In this document: one piece after another, positions 43,304-53,792 of the stretch
How the letters are laid out: the number at the start of each line of letters is the position of its first letter
Numbering within the stretch: the stretch's first letter is position 1
NCBI GenBank assembly: GCA_023055425.1
Contig: JALGPY010000001.1
Location: 139,153,368 to 139,217,367 of the forward strand
Direction of reading: 5' to 3'
Origin: Linanthus parryae
Taxonomy: Eukaryota > Streptophyta > Magnoliopsida > Ericales > Polemoniaceae
DNA: 64,000 nucleotides
Notes under the pieces: generated by a model
Databases searched by the model: none
Seen by the model: only the letters and a program-made list of their open reading frames with translations
What the model was told of the DNA's origin: nothing
Translations under genes and position numbers: made by a program

Positions 43304-43321
43304 TGGCGCCGTTTCCGGGGA
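43304..43321 (+). other. Element E primer-binding site
   Basis: TGGCGCCGTTTCCGGGGA lies six bases after the LTR end. Confidence 0.75.
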
Positions 43322-43429
43322 CTTCGGCTAAATTAGTTATTATTTTTAACTTTAGGGAATTTATTTTTTGCTTTTGCTTATTTATTTGTTGGTCTCACCT
43401 GCTTCCTAGCGAATTATTGTGCATGTCTC

Positions 43430-44502
43430 TTGGTGATCATGTGGGGGCAAAATTTCTATAGGCAAGCTCCAAGCTGTTCACCGTACTATCCCAATGGAGA
43501 TATGTACATTCCTCCTCTGTGGAATCAAGAATATGAGCGGATTAAATCAATTTTGGAGCTCATGTTAGCTAAATTGGACAGAATCGAGGAAGGGGTGAAT
43601 AAGAATGATGAAGCTCTCCAACAACTGGAAGGAATTTCTCGTGAAGTGGCAGATGCATATACTGACAATGAGCCAATCAACATCATTCCTGACTTAGTTG
43701 AGGAGTGCGAAGAGGAAGATGAAGAACCCACATATGTCTATAATACTGTGTCACATCAAGTAATATATACTTGGGCCGATTCAAACTTAAATGCGGACTC
43801 ATATTGGGATGATTTTGTGAAGCCTATACTACTTGTACCTCACATAATTCCGGATTCATGGCATGAATGGGAGAGTGTTGACATCGCGAGCTTGTGGCCT
43901 AATGATATGGAAGACGATTTTAGTGAAGAACAAGCTCATAATTGCATTGGCGATGAGTTATCCCCTATCACTAAAGATATTTGCTTTGAGGAAGAAAGCC
44001 ATGAAGCTAAGGAGTTATTGCATGGAGATGTTTGCAAGGACATGTATCCAGAAATTCTTCCGCCTAATCCATATCTTTTGGAGATCCTAAAAATGGTTGA
44101 ATCACATGAGGAAGACAAAATACCTCAGTTTATGCCATACATGATTTGCCACCAATGATGCCAAGACAAACAATTGGAAAGGAAGCAGTCAAGACAGAAC
44201 TCCATGCAATTATTGTTCCACTTGAAATTCCATTTCCACCTGGAAATTCCTCGACGAAATTGATGTTGAAGAATTGGAAGAAGAAGAAGAATAAGAGGAA
44301 AGGTACAAGGGGTCATGATGTGGTGAATGAATTCTCTAGAAGACCGGTGATCAAGGAGTGGAGGCACAAGAAGAAGAAATTTTCAAAGGTCGTCTTCTAC
44401 AACTTCTTCTTGCTATATGTGTCTCATGCATGCTTACTTGAGAAGAGAAAAAAAGAGAGACGATGGTGGAAGAAGAGGAAATGGAGAGAAAAACCTCCTT
44501 AA
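43430..44502 (+). pseudogene. Element E ORF (unknown protein, same family as D ORF)
   Basis: Two frames overlap slightly, 43430-44158 and 44146-44502, so one frame change separates them. The first starts MWGQNFYRQAPSCSPYY (Met at 43439) and has a helical segment (EYERIKSILELMLAKLDRIE), an acidic middle (VEECEEEDEEP) and DSWHEWESVDIASLWPND near 43855-43910. The second is strongly basic, ending ERRWWKKRKWREKPP. The WHEWE..I.SLW...D and RWWKK.KWR motifs match the element D ORFs in the same order and similar spacing, although the nucleotide sequences have diverged. The Cys/His cluster of D is reduced here. No known domain; function unknown. Confidence 0.65.
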
Positions 44503-47204
44503 CATATTTGAGGTAACTGGGTCGGGTCGTCGACCTCGAATTACAATGCGCTTGTTGGGAGGCAACCCAACGTATTTACAGTTTTAGATTAGGAATTGTG
44601 TTTTAATATATTTATTTGGAGAGGTGAGAGAGAGGGACTAATGTCGTTTCCTAGTGACATACATGAGCAGGTATGGTAGGGTCTACCCCGGTGTGCCATG
44701 GCACACATGACCTTCACAGGAATTCGTGCATACGAGTTGGGGATTCTTCAGGCACAGATTTCAGCAGAGGCGGGCAGTCAACCCCGTTGTGCGAGTACAC
44801 ATTAACCAAATGGGAGCATGGTTAATGTGTACTACTATGCTTCGGGACTACTGCTTAGGGACTGCTTGGCGCGATTTCTTCCCCACCCTTGAGGTGGTTG
44901 TGAGTATTTCTTCCTTTAGCTAAATTTATGTGTTTCTTTTGTATATGTCATGCTCCATCTCATCTACTGTCCTACGCATTGACTGCTGAGTCCTATGCAT
45001 GACTTCTAAATTCGTTGGGGACAATGAAGCATTCTAGTGTGGGGTGAGATTTTCTGAATATTAGCCAAGTCCGTGTCGGCATGAACCAGTTGCATATAGG
45101 ATGTTTGTGTCATAGTGTGTTTTGTAGTCCTTGTCGTAGTGATTTGTGTTATATATGTGTTTGTATTTTATAATTGCACGTTTTCTTATTTTGATTCTAC
45201 CTACCATCGAGTCGTATTGAGACTTTTTCGAATGGTCGTGCATCCAGAATATAGGATATAAATAAAAAAAAAATAAAAAAATAACAAAAATAAAAAAAGC
45301 CATAAAAAGTTAAAAAATTGAGAAAGGGCAATCAAAAGGATCTTAGAATCGGTAGAATCGAGGAGTGTGAGAAATTTAGGCATAGGTCGTGACTTGCGAT
45401 CGAGAGAGACAATGTGAGTTCCCTTTAGTACGTATAGAGAGACTTTCTTTCCGGGAGTGCCTACCTATTTTTACACACGTACTTGATTTTCAATTTTAAA
45501 GTGTGTGCCGCATTTTCTTACAAGAGTTGAGCTAGGTGTGAGCTAAGCAAGCCGAACGTTCTTGTGTACGTCTTAGGTAGTTGCCAACCCGCCTCGTAGT
45601 GGCACACGAAATAGCTGTGCGAGGTCGTGTATTAGAGCACTCACTGCTTTTAGATCTCACCTTGTAGGACCACTAGAAAACCCGATTTGAACCTTGGATT
45701 ATTTGCTAGTTTTTGACCTAGGGTGACGATTCTTGGCCTACATCATATATTGTTTAGATTCACCACTTTAGTGCGTCACGATGGAGTTGTAGTTGGGGGT
45801 TCGATGAGGGAGTACTTCATGTTATATTTTTGTGAATCCTACATGATCGTATGCGCTTAATTCGATATTTTTGAGGGGATGCGAGGGTGAGTGAGCAGGC
45901 TTGCGCACTTCGGTGTGGCGGTGTTCCATGTCATTACACCATGGACACAGTTGTTGAGAGCCGCGAGTGCGTGACATCTAATCTGCACGAAACTGGGTTG
46001 GGTGAATTTAATCGGTGGATCGTACTAGGTACCGGATTCCATTCATCTTGGTGTAGGAGGATCGGTTGGATTAGGCACGAGACTTGCATCTCATTGATTA
46101 TTTGAGAGGGGACATGATTACATTCGAGTGTGGGGGTGTCGACTTTTGACCACGGACATCGAGATTGAGCTTGTGACGACTCCATCCCCACACATGTGAT
46201 TTGATTTGTTTTCGGCTTTGTTTGGTGGCACCATGTACTTCATAGAGTTAGGGGAAGATGAATTTTATATGTGATACTCATTCATTGGATTGTATGCTTC
46301 CTTCCCCTAACATATTTGATTGACTACTCTTTGAATACCACTCGTACATTTGAAAGGATTGTGTTGATTGTGAAGTTATATTTGGAAAGAAAAAAATGAG
46401 AGAAAAATCAGAAGAAAAAAATATTTGAAAAAAAAAAAGAAAAGAGGGGAAAAATGAGAGATGTAATAAAGGAAGTAAATTAAGCTTAACGGAAATCGAG
46501 TGGAGGAAGCAACTGTTTCGGTAACAACGGTTTGCATTTCATGCACGACTCAAGACGGTGGCCACGAGGATCGTAATTGTACCAGGGTTTGAGGGGATCG
46601 AGGGTCGGAGACGGTGAGTTTCGGGTTGCAGTTTCTATCATCGTGGTGTGGGTGTGTGAGATGTGGGTTACAGTGTGAGAATGTGACGCCTTAGGACTTG
46701 TTTCATCATGATTATCCTTATGTCACTAAGACTCAACATTTTAAAGCCATTAGCGGAATAGGAGCTCGTACCTTGGATGTGGCTTAGCCTAGCGTAGCCT
46801 CTTACTCATCGGCACACGCGAAGAGGTAGGTTATTCTTGTACTTACTAAGGCTAGGCTCTCTATACAATCTAAGGGAAGATCTCGTTGTCAAGTTTCGTC
46901 TCAATTCATGCCTTGTACCTAAATTGATCATCACTCCATGAGAACAGGTTTAAGTAATTGAGATTTCCCGATCTCGCCGAAAAGATAAAAATGTAAGTTT
47001 CGTGCGTGTGTGCAAATAAATGTGTTTAGGATCGATTATAATTTGCATTGCATCATATTATTGCATTAATCGAGTGGTGAATCGAGTCTTGTTTGTGTCA
47101 AGTCGGCTAATATTCAGTTGTGTATGCAATGTGGTGGGTTGAAAGTTAGTTGGTTTTGTGGCTCGGTTGTGACTTGAAAGTTGGGATTTTCTCGGGACGA
47201 GCAA
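44503..47204 (+). other. Element E 3' non-coding internal region (2.7 kb)
   Basis: No gene is seen. It begins with GGTCGTCGACCTCGAATTAC, matching the inverted D sequence after its ORF. It includes GGGGACAATGAAGCATTCTA followed by GTGTGGGGTGAG (near 45020-45050), the motif typical of Athila-type tails, A-rich stretches (45262-45300, 46385-46450), and the GTGTGGGGGTGTCGAC run near 46128. Confidence 0.6.
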
Positions 47205-47223
47205 AATGTAGTGTGGGCGTAGT
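47205..47223 (+). other. Element E polypurine-like tract
   Basis: AATGTAGTGTGGGCGTAGT directly precedes the 3' LTR TGATAACTC and corresponds to TAGTGTGGGGGATT in D. Confidence 0.55.
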
Positions 47224-48828
47224 TGATAACTCTGTTTTCGGAGTTATTTTATTACTTATTTGGCTACGTTTTGTATGCTCATAATGGAGAATATAGCGTC
47301 TTTTCGAGTAAATCATGCTTTAATTTGTGAAAATGAGTTTGTGTGTTAAATGTGAAGTCTGGGCATTTTCAGCATATTTTTACGTGTTATTTATCATATT
47401 TTGTCACATTTGATCTTCGCGGGGTTTTCGTGTTGTGATTTTCAGAGCTAGAGCACGCGAGGAGAAAGTGGATAGAGAAAACGAACTTCGGAAACTAAGG
47501 CGAGCTCGAGATTTGAGAACGAAAACGAGAGACAAAGGATCAAGTGCTATAGAGGCTCGTGAGAAGATGTTACGAGTGTTGAGGCATGAGGAGAGCTCAA
47601 AATGGAGGATCAAACGAAGAATCGATGCTCGGGAGATGATTCGGAAGCAAGAGATACAACGTTGGAAAAAGCTGAAAATTTGGCTAAGGAAGTAGGTCGC
47701 ACGACCTAATCAATTAGGTCGCATGACCTAATGGAAGATTTCAGCGAGTTTATACAGGTCGCACAACCTACAGATCAGGTCGCACGACATAGTGCCAGAA
47801 CCCAGTAGGTCGCACGACCTACTTTACAGGTCGCACGACCTACTTTTTGTGCAAAAAAATTCAGAAACGTCCGGGGCTTTTGTGCAATTACTTGTAACTT
47901 GTTCTAAACTTTTTGAGAAAGTATTAGAATGAGCTAGGGCACGTTTTTGGTCACTTTAACGTAGGATAACTTGCTTGGAGAGGGAGAGATCGTTTGGAGA
48001 GCTTTGGAGCACTTGGATCACTCGTTTGGCTTCTAAAAACCCCGTTTCTTCTCTAGTTTTGATTGTTGATCATGAAAACTTGTACTTTGATCATGTTTAA
48101 GCGTATCTAAACTTTTATTTCGGGATATCTCGTAGGTATCTAGGTTTTGACCACCATGTTTGGTGATTTATGGATTTGCTTTCATGCATTCAAGCTTAAT
48201 TGATGATTATTTATCTAGTTATGTGTGTTTTATGCTTATCACTCTTCTTTTCTATTTTTAGACGTATCAATAGGATTGAGCTAGGTCGTGAACGTTAGAG
48301 ACATCAACGTTTGTTGCCCGGAAAATTGATAAACACACTAGCCGAATCTAGGGTTGAGAAATCTTGCTAGTTAACTAAGAACAAATAGTAGATTATTGAT
48401 CGTGAAGCATGCTTAAATTTGATTAGACTAGAGAAATCGCTTTTGATAGTTTAATTATAGGTGTTGGTTGAGAAATATTCAACATATGATTGCTCGTTTA
48501 ACTAGATAAAGAATCATTGTGTTAGTAGAACGTAAATCCAACATAATGTGAAATACCTAGTTAACCGTGGAGATATCCTGACTTCATCAAACTTTGAGAA
48601 AACCCTACAATACTTAGTATTTATTAATCGTGAAGCAATTTGATCGATTAATTGAGATTCGTACTTTCTTCAATTTTAGTAGAATTAGTAAACACAAACA
48701 ACTGCGATTGGCCCACATAAGGATTGGATATTACACTAATTTACAAAGAAGTCTCTTGGGTACGATAAACTCGAATTACTGGATATTACTACACACGACA
48801 GTCGTTAACTTACGGTTGGCTCGTGTCA
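47224..48828 (+). repeat. Element E 3' LTR, 1605 bp
   Basis: It runs from TGATAACTCTGTTTTC to GGCTCGTGTCA and is closely similar to the 5' LTR. The six palindromes recur at 47695-47840, two of them with single changes. Confidence 0.85.
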
Positions 48829-48833
48829 TTGGC

Positions 48834-50285
48834 CGAACCCCTTCAGGTGGTTCCACCCAAGTCCATACTTTGTTGGTGTACATGGAATCCATTTCGGATC
48901 TCATGGCTTCTAGCCACTTCTTGGAGTCCGAGCCTCTCATGGCCTCCCTCCAGGTTACAAGCTCATCATCCATGAGTGGTACGTCATCGGGCTCAGTCAC
49001 AAGAAGTCCGTACCTCTCTGGCTCATGACGCACTCTTCCTGACCTACATAGTTCCTGTGTTACCTGACAGGTTCTTCCGCAACAACTTGCGGTTCCTGCT
49101 CATGTTCCATTATCGATTCAGTGATTTGTGGTTCTTGAATTTCTTCAAGTTCTACAGTCCTCCCACTTGCTTCTTTTGAGACAAACTCTCTTTCTAGAAA
49201 CACGCCGGTCCGGGCTACAAACACATTGTTCTCGGTGGGATTGTAGAAATAATACCCTTTCGTTTCCTTAGGATATCCCAAAAATTTACACTTATCCGCT
49301 TTGGGCCCGAGCTTGTCTGTTTGTAAACGCTTTACGTAGACACCGCAACCCCAAATCTTCATAAACGACAATATGGGACGCTTCCCTGTCCATATCTCAT
49401 ATGGTGTCTTCATGACCGATTTGGATGGAACACGGTTAATGGTAAAAGCTGTCGTCATTAGAGCATGTCCCCAAAATGATATTGGAAGATTCGTTTGAGA
49501 CAACATAGATCGCACCATATCTAATAGTGTGTGATTCCTCCTCTCGGACACGCCATTCCATTGTGGCGTTCCGGGTGGAGTGAGGTGGGATACTATCCCA
49601 CACTTTCTAAGATACTCATCAACTCTTGGCTTAAGTATTCTCCTCCACGATCCGATCGTAGAGCCTTAATACTTTTACCAAGTTGCTTCTCTACTTCATT
49701 CTTGAGTTCTTTGAACAATTAAAAGGATTCGGATTTGGCCTTCATAAGGTATACAAATCCATATCTACTGAAATCATCAGTAAACGTGATGAAGTAGGTG
49801 TAACCACCTCTGGCAGGCGTGGGGAATGGTCCACATACATCGGTATGTATGAGTGCCGGTAACTCACTAGTCCTCTCACCTTTTTTATTGAAAGGGGACT
49901 TTGTCATTTTTCTAATTAACAAGATTCGCATGTCTCATATGATTCTAAATCAAATGAGTCTAGAAGTCCATCCTTATGGAGTCTAGCTATGCGTTTCTCA
50001 TTTATATGGCCTAAACGACAGTGCCATGTATATGTAGGATTTAAATCATTAGTTATTAATCCTTTTAGTATTTATGTTATAGATTGGATTATTTAGATCA
50101 ATGATATACAATCCAATAGACAAATGCGCACTACAATAGTGCATACTATCAAAATAAATGGAGCAACACTTGTCCTTTATTGAAATAGAAAAACCCTTCT
50201 CGTCCAAACAAGAAATGGAAATAATGTTTATGCTCATAGCAGGCACATAAAATCAATTGTCTAATTCTAAAATAAGCCCAGAAGG
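48834..50285 (-). pseudogene. Copia-2 pre-integrase and integrase
   Basis: The - strand order is a pre-integrase region (FYVPAMSINIISISCLDEKG near 50240; NGLYI-like end), LPALIHTDVCGPFP (first catalytic Asp, near 49850), then, after a frame change at about 49720, KALRSDRGGEYLSQ (second Asp, near 49660) and HNGMSERRNHTLLDMVRSM (Glu, near 49535). The integrase C-terminus runs to TEPDDVPLMDDELVTW. The frame ends WVEPPEGVRP at the element E insertion. Stops near 49935, 49720, 49570 and 49058 break the frame. Confidence 0.8.
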
Positions 50286-50294
50286 CAAAGATTG
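50286..50294. repeat. 9-bp target-site duplication of the MULE-like insert, left (CAAAGATTG)
   Basis: It matches CAAAGATAG at 52762-52770 with one mismatch. Copia-2 coding sequence (YELSL, then PSGLILELD) continues across it. Confidence 0.65.
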
Positions 50295-52761
50295 TAACAC
50301 CCCCAAAACGACCAAGCCGGAAGCCCGGGGATGTCACTCTGTACCCGAGATTAAACCCGGATACAAGGAGATTTTATAACACAAAATCCAAACCAAATCC
50401 TTAAAAATATTTCATTTAAACTTTGAAACTTGTCTTGCCACAAACATGGGAATTATTCCAATCTAAAATTCAAATACTAAATAAAAAAAGTCTAGATGTG
50501 AAATTTAAATTTATTAAAGTGATGTGTCTCGATTTCCCCTAGAAGTCATGCTTCCATCTAAACATGTGGTGCAGAAACAAAAAGAAACTTCACAGTTTCC
50601 AAAGTCAGCGGAAAATACTGAGTAAGCAACACCCAAGCATGTAAACAGATTATGAAGCAGTTTATAAAAGACACATAATTTTGAAGAGTAAAGAATTTGA
50701 GTAAGAGTATAAGTATGAAATAAAAATTCACCAATCTTTTCCTTTATCACTTCACGTGTGGGGAAACATTCCCAAAACCTCTTCATTGTCCAATAGGGAC
50801 TTTCAACTTTGAACAATAAAGGTCTATTCTTGGAAATACATCTTTTATCCTGTTGACACGGGGAAGATCTACTAATAACTGGCTACCAGACCATAAGTGT
50901 TGACACCCCCTAAGACTTCTTGCGGCCAGAGAGGTAAGTACTGGAGCGAACTCGGGGCGGTTGCGGCCGAGAAAAATATAATAAAAGGGGTCGAGAGACG
51001 TAGTCCACATCGACCAAAGCTCAAAATATTGATCCCCGGTACAACTCTTTCACTTTACGTTATTACGTCTTATTAATCATGTGATAGCTGTGATAGAATC
51101 ACATTTATAAAATCAGTAAACTTTCTCAAATAAACAGTTCAAGTAGATATTCCAATTTTGAGACAATAAATCACAAAAGTAGTTTAGACATGAAAGAAGA
51201 TATGGGCGCTAGGCCTGGCATGTTTACTTACCTTGAATCTCAAGCAAAGCAAATCACTTCCTAGTAATACTCGACGTATCCTTCATCAACGAAATTTGTC
51301 GCCTACAAATTTAATAATATCCTAATCAACACATTGCACACGAAGTCCTTTAGGTAAATGAAATAAATCCCTTACTAACTCTCCCCAACCTTGCTAACGT
51401 AAACAACCTCTTTTATAATAAAATACGATTTATAAAGCTAACGTTTATTATTTGTAAAAACATAGCTATAGTTATAAAAATATAACTTATAAGATTAACT
51501 AATTATTTCCCTTATTATAGGGTAGAGAAGCATATTATTTTTCCCCCAAAACAATAATAATTCTAATAGTAGTTCCTCCCAACCAAACAAGCCTTAGTAG
51601 AGAGCATAAGTTATAAACTAACTAACTTTTATTTAAAAGAAATAACAAATTTATTTGAAGAAAATAACTTATTCGAATTTGTTATAAGCCTACAAAAATA
51701 AATTAGAAAGATATATTTTATCACCCTCATATTAAATTTTTATTTTTGAGAAAAGATGAGTACCAAAAAGATCATTCTAAGCTTGTGCAAAAAGAATTGT
51801 CCCTTATGGGGTTTGAACCCATAACCAACCTTCTTCTCAAACTTCACCAAAGCTTTAAGTGTAAGCATCTAACCACTAGGCCAACAGCCCACTTGCTTCA
51901 TTTTCCCAACTAAGCTTACTAACTAACAGAAAGGGTAAAGACAAAACAAAACAAGTGCAGTGGGTTTGTTCATACCAGAATGAGAGAGAGTGGCGGGTTG
52001 ATGATGGTGAGGCCGACGGTGGCGGCGGTGAGGCGGGCAAAGGGAGACGGCGCGGTGGCGGTGCGACGTCGGGCTCGGCGGGGTTCGGCTGGGCTCCGCT
52101 CGATTGGACCCTGTTGGGATCCGGCGCAACCGACGGGAGAGAGATAGATTGGTGAGAGAGATTGAGTTTGGTAGCTTGAATGGGTGCGAGTAATTTCTGA
52201 GATTGATGGGTTTATATAGGTAGAGAGGTGAAGAATTCGAGCTCCATGAGGAAACCCACTTTCAAGTTTTCCAATTCCGAATCGGATTATGTTTCGGGCA
52301 AAATTACTTTTCTTGATGAACAATATTGGGTCTCTATTGAATTAGGAGTGTGACAAAAATTAACAAGTTTGATAAAGATTTGGAGTGGTGGTAGTAGAAT
52401 TGGGGTTGGAGATGGAGTTCTTCCTCCATGGGAGAGTTTTGAGGAAGAAGATGACTAAACTTTAGGATAAAGGCAATTTAACCCCCACTGGTTTAGTAAT
52501 AGCACAACAATTACCCCCCAAGTTCAACTAAGAACACACTTTAATTTAGGGAAACTACATAAAACCCCATAACGGATTATAACATTAAAATTAACTTTCT
52601 AAATAATAATAACTAATACCCAAACTTATACTAATGTCATATTAACACCCAATATTATCATAAAATATAATAGTAGCATATTAACACCCAATACTTATAA
52701 TAATATTATATTAACCCTCAATAATTTCATAAAATACCCGTTTCTAAATAACGGGGTATTT
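50295..52761. mobile_element. MULE-like element, 2.5 kb, no transposase
   Basis: It starts TAACACCCCCAAAACGACC and ends AATAACGGGGTATTT, weak inverted termini (AACACCCC / AATACCCC). The 9-bp duplication is diagnostic of Mutator-like elements. Inside are non-coding AT-rich sequence (50400-51780), a tRNA-like segment (51800-51891), a GC-rich block (51975-52150) unlike its surroundings that could be a captured host fragment, and a repeat-like stretch AAAGGCAATTTAACCCCC (52470-52560). No gene is supported. Confidence 0.55.
51800..51891 (-). other. tRNA-like segment with pol III A and B boxes
   Basis: The - strand reads TGGCCTAGTGGTTAGATG (A box, about 51867-51884) and, about 65 bases on, TATGGGTTCAAACCCCATA (B box, about 51804-51822). 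The B box forms a T-arm-like hairpin. It cannot be folded into a full cloverleaf with a normal anticodon arm from what I can see, so it is called tRNA-like (SINE head or captured tRNA), not a tRNA gene. Confidence 0.45.
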
Positions 52762-52770
52762 CAAAGATAG

Positions 52771-53792
52771 CTCATAAACACCTACAGCTAATGCAGCAAC
52801 TCTTGCTCCATTCCCGACGCACATATCTATCTCCCCTTTAGCCAATCTTCTACTTCTTTTCAAATTCTGCACATTTTGACAAGTGTGAGAACCACATCCA
52901 GTATCCAATACCCAAGATGAAGAAATAGAAAGATTGACGTCTATAACATAAATACCTGGTGGTGGTGGAATCACTGTTCCAAGCTTCTTATCCTCCAGAT
53001 ATTTAGGGCAATTCCTCCTCCAGTGGCCCGACTTGCTACAGTAGTGACATTCACCTTTAGCCATGCCCCCACTAGGCTTTAGGGTTTCCTTGGATTTTGC
53101 AACTTTCTTGTGTTTTCCTTTGAAAGTAGAGGCAACTCTTTTGCCCTTCCTTTTATGCACAATCATTATGACTTTGACCTTGCCTTTGTTAATGCTCTGT
53201 TCAGCTGTCTTCAGCATGTTCAACAAGTCTGGCGGGGTCTTACTGATCTCGTTCATGTTATAGTTCATGATGAACTGGTTATAACTGTCAGGCAACGACT
53301 GCAAGACAAGATCAGTAGTCAAATCTTGGCTGAGTGGGAATCCCAGTCTCTCGAGGTTCTCAATGTACCCGATCATTAAGAGTACATGAGGCCCAACTGG
53401 ATTTCCTTATGCAAGACTACTCTTGAACAATGCGTTGGACACCTCATATCGCTCATGCCTTGCCTGTTCCTGAAACAATTTTTTCAAGTGTATGATCATA
53501 TCATAGGCCTCCATGTTCTCGTGTTGCTTCTGAAGCTCAGAGGTCATGGTGCAGAGCACGAGGCAAGTCACATCATTAGAATCATCAATATATTTCTGAC
53601 GTGCCCTTACATCGGCTAGAACATACTCATCCTGGGTGGGGATGGAATTGGAGTGTCTAAGACGTACAACTTCTTTTATTGCTTAAGGAAAATCCTTAAG
53701 TTTATGTACCAGTCAAGGAAATTTGCTCCAGACAGTTTGTCCTTCTCAAGGACAGATTGCAGGGATGAAGTCGATGCGTTATTGTTTGCCAT
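52771..53792 (-). pseudogene. Copia-2 gag and protease start
   Basis: It starts MANNNASTSSLQSVLEKDKL at 53792 (LSGANFLDWYINLRIFLKQ, then a stop near 53688), with frameshifts to 53380. An open frame then runs from 53376: capsid C-terminal part (GFPLSQDLTTDLVLQSLP; YNQFIMNYNMN), a CCHC knuckle (CHYCSKSGHWRRNC near 53045) and the protease active site SWVLDTGCGSHTC near 52905. It ends at the MULE-like insertion within VGVYELSL. Confidence 0.8.

Larger units (their letters stand above)
41695..48828 (+). mobile_element. Element E: complete non-autonomous TGGCGCC-primed LTR element, 7.1 kb
   Basis: LTRs are at 41695-43297 and 47224-48828, with primer site 43304-43321, one ORF (43430-44502) and a long non-coding tail. 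It has no gag, protease, RT or integrase of its own. It is related to element D by LTR start (TGATAA-CTCTGTTTT), primer site, palindrome array, ORF layout and the GTCGACCTCGAATTACAA junction after the ORF. Confidence 0.85.

Noticed and set aside
51800..51891. Functional tRNA gene
   Set aside because: A and B boxes are present but no normal acceptor and anticodon arms could be paired by eye; called tRNA-like instead.
51955..52323. Coding frames in the GC-rich block of the MULE-like insert
   Set aside because: They are open on both strands because of composition, with low-complexity Arg/Gly/Pro content and no domain; a captured fragment is possible, a gene is not supported.
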